Translations under genes and position numbers: made by a program
In this document: piece by piece, positions 44,240 through 51,495 of the stretch
Numbering within the stretch: the stretch's first letter is position 1
How the letters are laid out: each line of letters begins with the position of its first letter
Assembly: GCA_009885995.1 (NCBI GenBank)
Contig: VFJQ01000028.1
Location: 1 to 64,000 of the forward strand
Reading direction: 5' to 3'
Source of the DNA: Verrucomicrobiota bacterium
GTDB lineage: Bacteria; Verrucomicrobiota; Verrucomicrobiia; Chthoniobacterales; Chthoniobacteraceae
Length of the DNA stretch: 64,000 nucleotides
Notes under the pieces: generated by a model
What the model saw: the letters and a program-made list of their open reading frames with translations, nothing else
Databases searched by the model: none
What the model was told of the DNA's origin: nothing

Positions 44240-45207
44240 ATGAAAGAGTATTGGGAAATCACGCAGGAACGCGCCGTCGCCTCGCTGGCGGTCTGGGGCA
44301 TGAAGCCGGAGTTCGAGTTGCGCAATCTGACGCGCGCCGGCCACTCGGCGACGACGCAGCAGCTCTCGCAACTGGCCACCAACCGCGCGCAGCAGGAGGG
44401 CGACTTGAGCGATGCGCGCGCTGTCCATGAAGAGCTGGCGGCGAAGCTGCACGAGCTGATCGTGCGCGTGCCGGGGATCATCGAGGGGATGCTGCTGGAG
44501 GAGGATGCCCTGCACGATCAACTCGACCTGGTCTTCGCCGTGGATGCGAACGTCTCGGAAGCGAGCGATCTGCGCCGGGCGCGGCTGCTCGTCGGGCTGT
44601 GGGCGGATTTCAATGCGCAGCTCGCCGCGCTCCAGCCGCCCAAGCCGGCGCTGATCGTGCCTTACAAGATACCCAATAGCGATGGGCCGGCCTCGAACGT
44701 GGGGCAGGCGGACTTTGGCGCGCTCATCACCCTGTGTGAAACGCGGCTGCAGGAGGAGGCGAATGCGGTGCGCGAGGTGAGCAAGGCCAAGGCGGCGCTG
44801 CGCGGCGCGGAGCGCAAGGTGGATAGGGATAACAAACGCTGGTATCTCGCCTGGATGAAGATGTATCCCGTCGGCACGCCGGAGGGCGATGCGGCGAAGA
44901 CCCAGGTGCCCACCGAGGAGGGCGTCGCGCCGCCGGTCGCGCTGGAGATCGCCACACTCACGGTCAATGTGGATCGCACGGTGACGCTGCTTTATCCCGA
45001 GAACGGCGGCGAGCACGCGACGACGCTGGAGCTGCAATCGCGGCTGCCGGGCGATGCGGATTTCGGCCACACGATGCCGGTGCTGCGCCCGCAGCAGACC
45101 GTGGGGCCCTTCCCCGGGGGGCGACGGTGACTTTCCGCACGCGCGGGGCGAACTCGACGCCGGGCGCGGTGCTGGGCGAGCCAAAGTCGGTGGTGATCCC
45201 CGCATAG
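44240..45207 (+). pseudogene. Unknown 322-codon gene with a poly-G frameshift near its end
   Basis: ATG at 44240 (MKEYWEITQERAVASLAVWG). A frame of 296 residues ends at TGA 45128, but one extra base in the G6 run at 45116-45121 would continue as ATVTFRTRGANSTPGAVLGE, ending in VVIPA and TAG at 45205. The N-terminal half is helical with heptad-like stretches; the C-terminal part is beta-rich, with QSRLPGDADFGHTMPVLRP. It resembles a fibronectin- or Ig-like tail but no family is recognised. It is downstream of the minisatellite and of the broken restriction gene. Confidence 0.65.
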
Positions 45208-45394
45208 GAGCCTGATGGGCGTCTTCGTCTACCGCGCATCCGGTCGAGCCGTTTGGGCTTGGCGGGCGTCATGTTTTATTGGAAAAGCGACTCTGTCCCA
45301 TGAACGCAACTCCGATGTTATGCGAGGCTTCCCCACCCACCTCTCTGAACCCCGCGTTTCGCTGAATTCAAAGCTAGGCGACTCCTAGCGTCCC

Positions 45395-45529
45395 TTGAAA
45401 GCGACGATCATTTCTCTACTCGCCCTTTGCATCGGCGTCTTCGGCGGATGGTATCTCGGCTATCTACCCACCTTCAGGGACGCCCGCTTGAGACTTACCA
45501 AAAGAATCGTAACCCTTTTAACCGCGTAG
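45395..45529 (+). pseudogene. Partial duplicate of the esterase 5' end
   Basis: A 44-codon frame beginning with TTG (LKATIISLLALCIGVFGGWY). Its second half, 45461-45504, matches bases 45656-45700 of the esterase gene in about 38 of 45 positions, including TATCYACCCACC and GGACGCCCGC. It looks like a decayed 5' copy (signal peptide and first mature residues) placed directly upstream of the intact gene. It could still be translated as a small membrane peptide, but there is no sign of that. The stretch 45208-45394 has nothing else visible. Confidence 0.5.
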
Positions 45530-45592
45530 CGTCTTGAAAGCAATGTCAGTTGTTTGAAGCCCAAATTCTCGGAACCAATCCACCCATCCTCT

Positions 45593-46432
45593 ATGAAAGC
45601 CATCATCTGCCTCCTGCTTAGCCTTCTCGCCGCCCCGCTGTTCGCTCAGTCATCCTATCCACCCACCGTCAAGGACGCCCGCGTCGAGACTTACCGAAAG
45701 GTCGGCTCCACGGAACTGAAGCTGTGGATCTTTGGGGAATCAGATCCCAAGGTGCCGAAACCCGCGATTGTGTTCTTCCACGGTGGTGGTTGGAATTCAG
45801 GAACACCGGAGCAATTCGCGGCTCATGCACGATATTTTGCAAAGCGTGGCATGATCGCCATTCTCGCTGAGTATCGCGTGAAATCCCGGCATGGTGTTTT
45901 AGCGGTGGAATGCGTGAAAGACGCCAAGGCCGCCATCGCTTGGGTGAGGGAAAATGCCCAGCGTCTCGGCATTGATCCGAACAAGATTGCCGCATCTGGA
46001 GGCTCCGCCGGTGGTCACCTCGCAGCCTGCACAGGCACAATTACTGGCCTTGGCAGCGACGAACGACCGAACGCCATGATCCTTTTCAACGCCGCCACCA
46101 CGCTCGCTCCGATCGGGGATTGGAAATTTGAAAATCCCAAGATGGAGCCCGGCATAGACCGATTGGGAGTGAAGGGGCACGTTATCTCTCCAGCGCATCA
46201 CATTGGCCCACACACTCCACCGGCCCTGCTTCTTCATGGGACAAAAGACGAGACCGTTCCCTATGACAGTGTCGTAGCTTTTGATAAAGAGATGAAGAAG
46301 GCAAATCGCCCATGCAAGCTTGTTGGCTACGAAGGTGCAGACCACGCCTTCTTCAACAGACCGGAGTATCTGAGTAAAACAATAGCCGAAGCCGACGCTT
46401 TCCTCGTCGAACTCGGCTGGTTGAAAAGGTGA
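45593..46432 (+). CDS. Secreted alpha/beta-hydrolase, acetyl-esterase-like
   Basis: ATG at 45593 starts a signal peptide (MKAIICLLLSLLAAPLFAQS). The 279-residue enzyme has the HSL/BD-FAE-type oxyanion motif FFHGGGWNSG near residue 65. The nucleophile elbow is ASGGSAGGHL (GxSxG, Ser near 141), the acid Asp lies in HGTKDETVPYDS near 219, and the His in EGADHAFF near 250. All catalytic residues are present. It probably removes acetyl or acyl groups from carbohydrates in the periplasm. GC is lower than average, suggesting transfer. A partial copy of its 5' end lies 130 bp upstream. Confidence 0.88.
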   Translation: MKAIICLLLSLLAAPLFAQSSYPPTVKDARVETYRKVGSTELKLWIFGESDPKVPKPAIVFFHGGGWNSGTPEQFAAHARYFAKRGMIAILAEYRVKSRHGVLAVECVKDAKAAIAWVRENAQRLGIDPNKIAASGGSAGGHLAACTGTITGLGSDERPNAMILFNAATTLAPIGDWKFENPKMEPGIDRLGVKGHVISPAHHIGPHTPPALLLHGTKDETVPYDSVVAFDKEMKKANRPCKLVGYEGADHAFFNRPEYLSKTIAEADAFLVELGWLKR

Positions 46433-46831
46433 AGTCCCGGCAAACACGACACCTAACCCCGATGAAAGGTGTCAAGTGCGAGTGGGCTAGTTAGCTGAGG
46501 TTTTTGGGTGGTGGGTTACAAGGTGGGTGGTGGGTTGAGGGTGGCGTGGGATCTTCAGAACGCTCCCGCAGCGTCCCGGATGGACGGAGGAAATTAGCCC
46601 GGGGTGCAACCCCGAACCCGCCCCGCCAATCGGACGCGCCCCGGACGGGGTGCCGGAAGCGCGATGGCGATCTCCCGCGCCCCTCCGGGGCGCATCCATC
46701 TCGGTCGGGGGATCCGGGGGGTTCGCTTCGCTCCACCCCCGGCTAATCTCTGGCTGCCCCTCCGGGGCACAGGCGGCAACTTGCTGGCTGCCCCTCCTAT
46801 GCCATTCGGGTCGTGAGAATATTCTTGCCGC
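46433..46831. repeat. Intergenic GC-rich hairpin repeats
   Basis: This 400-bp gap contains several copies of the palindrome GCCCCTCCGGGGC or close variants (about 46678-46692 and 46757-46769, with a degenerate one near 46789). Other inverted repeats are also present, such as GGGTGCAACCCCG and CGCCCCGGACGGGG. Short frames on both strands read Pro/Arg/Gly-rich peptides and are not believable genes. I take it as a cluster of dispersed palindromic intergenic elements. Confidence 0.55.
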
Positions 46832-47080
46832 TTACAGGCATTGAGGCAGGCGGTCGCTCTCGTCGGTTTCCCGGTGTGGCACCGCTGCGAGAAACTTCTC
46901 GAAATCCTCGCGCTTCCCCTGCGCGGCTTCGCGCCGCAGGTAATCCAACGTCATCAGTGCAGCCATCTTCTCGGCGGCAGCGCTCGCGAGAAACTGGTCG
47001 ATGGACCAACCCTCCCGCTCGGCTAGAGCCTTGATGCTGCGATGCAATGATTCAGGAAATTGGACGGTGAGTGCGTTCAT
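46832..47080 (-). CDS. Ribbon-helix-helix antitoxin
   Basis: 82 residues. The N terminus, MNALTVQFPESLHRSIKALA, is a typical ribbon-helix-helix strand plus helix, followed by EREGWSIDQFLASAAAEKMA. The protein should dimerise, bind the operon promoter and, with its C-terminal tail (REDFEKFLAAVPHRE), block the PIN toxin. The ATG overlaps the toxin TGA (ATGA at 47077-47080), so the antitoxin is translated second. The order toxin then antitoxin is the reverse of classical VapBC. Confidence 0.85.
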   Translation of the reverse strand: MNALTVQFPESLHRSIKALAEREGWSIDQFLASAAAEKMAALMTLDYLRREAAQGKREDFEKFLAAVPHRETDESDRLPQCL

Positions 47081-47505
47081 GGCGTGAAAGGCTTTGTGAC
47101 GATTGCTAGAAAGTCGCGTGGAGTGATTGCTTCGGTGCCGAGTTGCTCGCAGCCCCGGAAATCGTTCGTGTTGTGCGTAACAATGTAGCGGCAGCCCGCA
47201 GCGAACGCGAGTTCGAGAATCATGTCGTCATCGGGGTCGGACAAGAATGGTCGCCAGAGAAAGAAGATGTCCTGGAGTCGGGCCTGGCTGGCGAGAAAGC
47301 GCAGGAAGCGCAGCGCGTCCTCGGCGGTCTGACCGGGCGGCAGATGCTCGGGGCGCGTGAGAACGTCCTGCCACTCGGAGTAGAGACCGACGGAGAGACA
47401 AATCTGGAAGCGTTCCGACGGAATCGAGGCGACTAGCGCAAAACTCGCACCGTCCCGCGATCGGGCAGCAGCGACGAGGACAGAAGTATCGAAAACCACA
47501 CGCAT
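47077..47505 (-). CDS. PIN-domain ribonuclease toxin
   Basis: 142 residues. Acidic metal-site residues are visible: Asp-6 in MRVVFDTSVLVAAARS, Glu in YSEWQDVL, and the DPDDDMILELAFAAG plus THNTNDFRG pair near 92-117. It is a member of the COG1569/PIN_3-like putative toxin group. It probably cleaves RNA unless bound by the ribbon-helix-helix protein encoded right after it. It is 66 bp downstream of pabB on the same strand, but likely has its own promoter. Confidence 0.88.
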   Translation of the reverse strand: MRVVFDTSVLVAAARSRDGASFALVASIPSERFQICLSVGLYSEWQDVLTRPEHLPPGQTAEDALRFLRFLASQARLQDIFFLWRPFLSDPDDDMILELAFAAGCRYIVTHNTNDFRGCEQLGTEAITPRDFLAIVTKPFTP

Positions 47506-47571
47506 CGGAGAGTGCGTATGTCCGTCGTTATCAACAAAGGCAAGAGCGCGCAGTGCCGCCCTTCGCGAAGT

Positions 47572-48816
47572 TCAATCGCCCGCAGCGCGCTCCGCGGCGA
47601 GGAGGATGCCGGCGGCTTTGTCGAGCGTCTCCTGCCACTCGCGCTCGGGCTCGGAGTCGGCGACGATGCCGGCGCCGACGTGGAAGTGGGCGCGGTCTCC
47701 CTCGATGATGACGGTGCGGATGACGATGTTGAAGCGGCTCTCGCCGTTGAACCCGAGCCAGCCGATGGCGCCGGTGTAGAGGCCGCGCGGCTGGCCTTCG
47801 AGTTCGGCGATGATCTGGCGGGCGCGCTTCTTAGGCGCGCCGGTGATGGAGCCGCCGGGGAAGCACGCGGCCATGGCGCTGACGTGATCGACTTCGGCGC
47901 GCAGGCGCCCCTCGACGGTGGAGACGAGGTGGAAGACCTGCTCGAACCGCTCGAGGGCGAGGAGTTCGCGCACGGCGACGGTGCCGTAGTCGCAAACCTG
48001 GCCGAGGTCGTTGCGCTCGAGGTCGGTGATCATCACGAGCTCGGCGACTTCTTTCGGCGAGGTGAGGAGGTCGAAGGCGGAGCGTTCGTCGGCGTCGTGC
48101 TCGGAGCGGCGCGGGCGGGTGCCTTTGATCGGGCGCGTGCGGATGGCGCGGCCGGAGAGATCGAGGAAGCACTCGGGCGAGGTGGAGAGGGCGGTGCGTC
48201 CGCCGAGGTCGAGGTAGGCGGCGTAGGGGGCGGGGCTGTAGTGGCGCAGGGCTTCGTAGAAGGCGAAGGCGTCGCCGCGCCATGGGGCGGTGAAGCGGTG
48301 GGCGAGGTTCGCCTGGTAGATGTCGCCGGCGGCGATGTAGTCCTGCGCGCGGATGACCATGGCGCAGTAACGCTCGCGGGTGCATTCGGTGGTGAAGACG
48401 AGTCGCGGGGAATCGAGCGCAGGCGCAGCGGCGCCGAGGAGCGAGGCGCCCTCGCCGACCTCCAGCCACGAGGCGTCGGCGTGGCGGTAGATGAGGGCGT
48501 GCTCGTATTCGCCGAAGCAAAACGTGCCGTCGTAATCGACCGAGCCGGCGAGGAAGCCGGCGGGGACGCCGAGGTCGGCGGGCTCGGCGCGGTGCGTGGC
48601 GAGGGCTTCGCGCAGGAGGGCGGCGTCTTTTTCCAGCGAGCCGCGGAGGACGCGCGACGGCTCGGCGGCGATGATGGAGAGCTGCGAGCCGCGGGCGCCT
48701 TCGAGGGCGCTGTCGAAGAAGACGAGGCCCGCGCGGGACCGGAGCCGCGCGGCGACCTCGACCGGCGTGAGGTCGAGCGACACGGGGCGCACGGCTGGAG
48801 CGAGGAGTGGCGGCAC
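47572..48816 (-). CDS. pabB: Aminodeoxychorismate synthase component I
   Basis: 414 residues. It converts chorismate with ammonia to aminodeoxychorismate for folate. The family core is clear: YIAAGDIYQANLAHRF near residue 180, SPECFLD, RPIKGTRPRR near 245 (the PIKGT lysine separates PabB from anthranilate synthase, which has PIAGT), MITDLERNDLG, and PGGSITGAPKKRA near 335. The short N terminus suggests the minimal PabB form. PabA and PabC are not in the window. It is divergent from the exported protein at 48883. Confidence 0.93.
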   Translation of the reverse strand: MPPLLAPAVRPVSLDLTPVEVAARLRSRAGLVFFDSALEGARGSQLSIIAAEPSRVLRGSLEKDAALLREALATHRAEPADLGVPAGFLAGSVDYDGTFCFGEYEHALIYRHADASWLEVGEGASLLGAAAPALDSPRLVFTTECTRERYCAMVIRAQDYIAAGDIYQANLAHRFTAPWRGDAFAFYEALRHYSPAPYAAYLDLGGRTALSTSPECFLDLSGRAIRTRPIKGTRPRRSEHDADERSAFDLLTSPKEVAELVMITDLERNDLGQVCDYGTVAVRELLALERFEQVFHLVSTVEGRLRAEVDHVSAMAACFPGGSITGAPKKRARQIIAELEGQPRGLYTGAIGWLGFNGESRFNIVIRTVIIEGDRAHFHVGAGIVADSEPEREWQETLDKAAGILLAAERAAGD

Positions 48817-48882
48817 GCCCGCGCATCGCGCCGGGATCGTGGCTTTTCAAACCGAATTTCTCCGTTACCCTCCGCGCCTCGA

Positions 48883-49434
48883 ATGAAAGCCATCTTCGCC
48901 CTCGCCGCCGCCGCCACGCTCATCACCGCCGTCTTGGCGCAGGAGGCGCCCAAGCCGGAATTTCGCGGGGAGCAAACCGCTCCGAAGGAACCGGCGCTCC
49001 CGTCAGCGCCTACGGCGAAGGAGCCCTTCAGCCTCATCCCCGAGACGCTCGAACCCGCGCCGAAACCCGGCGGCTCCGCGCTGATCGAGCCCGGTGCGAC
49101 GGCGGCGACGGCGGTGCAGAAGATCGACAAGACGACCGCCGCCCAGGACGAACTCAGGGCGCGAATCAAGATGCGCGAGCTGAAGACGAAGGTGGAGCGC
49201 GACCCGAAGATCGCCGGCGAACTCGACCGCGCGAACGCCGCGAAAACCGACTACGAGAAGCGCGAAGGGCTGCGCTCCTACTACACAATGCTCTACGACC
49301 GGATCGCGAAGATCGACTCTTCGCTGAAGAAGCGCGCCGCTGATGCGAAGATGCGCATGACGCATCGGCTGGACCAGACCAGGATCGCTCCCACCGAGCC
49401 GACTGAGCCCGACGAGCCCGTCATCGCGCGATAG
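48883..49434 (+). CDS. Exported protein of unknown function
   Basis: The ATG at 48883 starts a signal peptide (MKAIFALAAAATLITAVLA, then QE). The long upstream open frame on this strand is only a shadow of pabB. The mature 164 residues begin with a Pro/Ala/Glu-rich segment, then a helical charged part (DELRARIKMRELKTKVERD, ... AKTDYEKREGLRSYYTMLYD) that may form a coiled coil, and end in a TEPDEPVIAR tail. No known family is recognised. It is found directly before a tRNA gene. Confidence 0.75.
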   Translation: MKAIFALAAAATLITAVLAQEAPKPEFRGEQTAPKEPALPSAPTAKEPFSLIPETLEPAPKPGGSALIEPGATAATAVQKIDKTTAAQDELRARIKMRELKTKVERDPKIAGELDRANAAKTDYEKREGLRSYYTMLYDRIAKIDSSLKKRAADAKMRMTHRLDQTRIAPTEPTEPDEPVIAR

Positions 49435-49493
49435 GGCGAAAAACCGGTTGAGCACTCCGGCGGCGCGCTCTAGTCTCCGCGCGCTCTCGAAAC

Positions 49494-49566
49494 GCCGCTA
49501 TCGTCTAGGGGCCTAGGACACAGCCCTCTCAAGGCTGTTACACGGGTTCAAATCCCGTTAGCGGTA
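49494..49566 (+). tRNA. tRNA-Glu (anticodon CTC)
   Basis: 73-base cloverleaf. The acceptor arm is GCCGCTA with TAGCGGT, followed by the discriminator A (one G-U pair). The D arm lies in TCGTCTAGGGGCCTAGGA, the anticodon stem CAGCC/GGCTG encloses loop CTCTCAA with anticodon CTC, and the T arm ACGGGTTCAAATCCCGT has the TTCAAAT loop. The CCA end is not encoded. It reads GAG. It lies in the gap between the exported protein and aspS. Confidence 0.95.
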
Positions 49567-49652
49567 GTCCCTCCCACGCTTGGTGAGTGCGGTGCATTTC
49601 CCCGCTGGCAAAGCGCGCGGCGGCGCATAAGCTCCGCGCCCTTTTTCCAGCC

Positions 49653-51428
49653 ATGTATCGCACCAAGACCTGCAACGACCTCCGCAAAGATCACATCGGC
49701 CAGACCGTCACGCTCTGCGGCTGGGTGAACTCCCGGCGCGATCACGGCGGCGTGATCTTCATCGACCTGCGCGACCGCGACGGGCTCACGCAAGTGGTCT
49801 TCCGCCCGGAGGAGCATCCGCAAGTCTCCGAGGCTTCGCACGCGCTCCGCAGCGAAGACGTGATCCAGATCGTCGGCCAGGTCTGCGCGCGCCTCGAGGG
49901 TTCGGGGAATGCGAAGCTCGCGACGGGTGATATCGAGGTCATCGCGAGCAAACTGCGCGTGCTGAACAAAGCCGAGGTGCCGCCCTTCCCGCTCGACGAC
50001 CCGAAGGTGAACGAAGACCTGCGACTCGAATACCGTTACCTCGACCTGCGCACCGCGCCGATGCTGCGCAACCTGCGCATGCGGCATCGCATCGTGAAGA
50101 CGACGCGCGATTACCTCGACGAGCGCGGCTTCCTCGAAATCGAAACGCCCGTGCTTTCGAACCCGACGCCGGAAGGCGCGCGCGACTTCCTCGTGCCGTC
50201 GCGGCTGAACCCCGGCACGTTTTACGCGCTGCCGCAGGCGCCGCAGCAATACAAGCAGCTCCTGCAAGTCGCCGGGCTGGAGAAGTATTTTCAGATCGCA
50301 CGCTGCTTCCGCGACGAAGACCTGCGCGCCGATCGTCAGCCGGAGTTCACGCAGATCGACGTCGAGGCTTCCTTCATCGACGACGTGGAAATCCAGACGC
50401 TCATCGAAGGGCTGCTCGTGCGCATCTTCCGCGAAGCGAAAGGCGTGGAGATCCCCGCGCCCTTCCCTCGCATGACCTACGCCGACGCGATGAACCGCTA
50501 CGGCAGCGACAAGCCCGACACGCGCTTCGGGCTCGAACTGGTCGATGTCGCCGACGTGTTCCGCGATTCGCAGTTCAAGGTCTTCCGCACCATCCTCGAC
50601 GGCGGCGGCGTGCTCAAAGCGATCAACGCGAAGGGCGCCGCGGCGCACCTCAGCAAGGAGCAGCTCAAGAAATGGGAGGAGTGGGTGAAGACGGAGTTCG
50701 GCGCGAAGGGGCTCGCTTACATCAAGTGGAGCGTCGGTGGAGAATGGGAGTCGCCGATCGTGAAGTTCTTCAGCGACGCCGAGAAAGCCGCGCTCGCGGA
50801 GCGCATGGGCTTCGTCGAGGGCGACGTGCTCTTCTTCGGCGCGGACAAACTCGAGCCCGCCTGCGAAGTGCTCGGCCGCGTGCGCCTACGCTGCGCCGAC
50901 CTGCTCGGACTCGTCGATGACACGAAGCTCAACTTCCTCTGGGTCGTCGATTTCCCGCTGCTCGCCTTTTCGCCGGAAGAACAAAAACACGTCGCCGTGC
51001 ATCACCCCTTCACACGCCCGAATGCCGACGACGTGGCGCTGCTCGAAGCTGGCGAGTATCGCAAGGTGCGCGCGGTCGCCTACGACGTGGTGCTCAACGG
51101 CGTCGAACTCGGCGGCGGCTCGATCCGAATCCACGAGCGCGCCTTGCAGGCGAAGATCTTCGAGGTGCTCGGCGTCGGTCCGGAGGAGCAGGAGGTGAAG
51201 TTCGGCCATTTGCTCAAGGCGTTCAGCTTCGGCGCCCCGCCCCACGGCGGCATCGCGCTCGGGCTCGACCGCCTGGTGATGCTCATCGCCGGCGCATCCT
51301 CGATTCGGGAAGTGATCGCCTTCCCAAAGAACAACCGCGGCGTGGACCTGATGACGCACTCGCCCGTCGAGGTGGACTTCAAGCAACTGCGCGAGGTCTA
51401 TATCCAGAGCACGGCGAAGAAAGGCTAG
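49653..51428 (+). CDS. aspS: Aspartyl-tRNA synthetase
   Basis: Class II synthetase, 591 residues from the ATG at 49653 (MYRTKTCNDLRKDHIGQTVT). It is of the bacterial type: OB anticodon domain with GWVNSRRDHGGVIFIDLRDRDG, motif 1 region ETPVLSNPTPEGARDFLVPS, and motif 2 FRDEDLRADRQPEFTQ. The GAD insertion lies at about 290-420, and motif 3 is GIALGLDRLVMLIAG. It charges tRNA-Asp (or also tRNA-Asn in organisms that use the amidotransferase route). The tRNA-Glu gene is just upstream. Confidence 0.97.
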   Translation: MYRTKTCNDLRKDHIGQTVTLCGWVNSRRDHGGVIFIDLRDRDGLTQVVFRPEEHPQVSEASHALRSEDVIQIVGQVCARLEGSGNAKLATGDIEVIASKLRVLNKAEVPPFPLDDPKVNEDLRLEYRYLDLRTAPMLRNLRMRHRIVKTTRDYLDERGFLEIETPVLSNPTPEGARDFLVPSRLNPGTFYALPQAPQQYKQLLQVAGLEKYFQIARCFRDEDLRADRQPEFTQIDVEASFIDDVEIQTLIEGLLVRIFREAKGVEIPAPFPRMTYADAMNRYGSDKPDTRFGLELVDVADVFRDSQFKVFRTILDGGGVLKAINAKGAAAHLSKEQLKKWEEWVKTEFGAKGLAYIKWSVGGEWESPIVKFFSDAEKAALAERMGFVEGDVLFFGADKLEPACEVLGRVRLRCADLLGLVDDTKLNFLWVVDFPLLAFSPEEQKHVAVHHPFTRPNADDVALLEAGEYRKVRAVAYDVVLNGVELGGGSIRIHERALQAKIFEVLGVGPEEQEVKFGHLLKAFSFGAPPHGGIALGLDRLVMLIAGASSIREVIAFPKNNRGVDLMTHSPVEVDFKQLREVYIQSTAKKG

Positions 51429-51495
51429 CACTCGCGGGCGGCGGGAGCTTGGTCTTGACCCGTTCGCGCGCGACGCGGACCTTCGCACGCACGAC

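Noticed and set aside
43871..45205. 444-codon minus-strand frame opposite the gene at 44240, including the minisatellite
   Set aside because: Arg/Pro/His-rich antisense composition with no start context. The plus strand has the coherent protein.
47512..48882. Long plus-strand frame joining into the exported protein at 48883
   Set aside because: The upstream 457 codons are antisense to pabB; the signal peptide at 48883 marks the true start.
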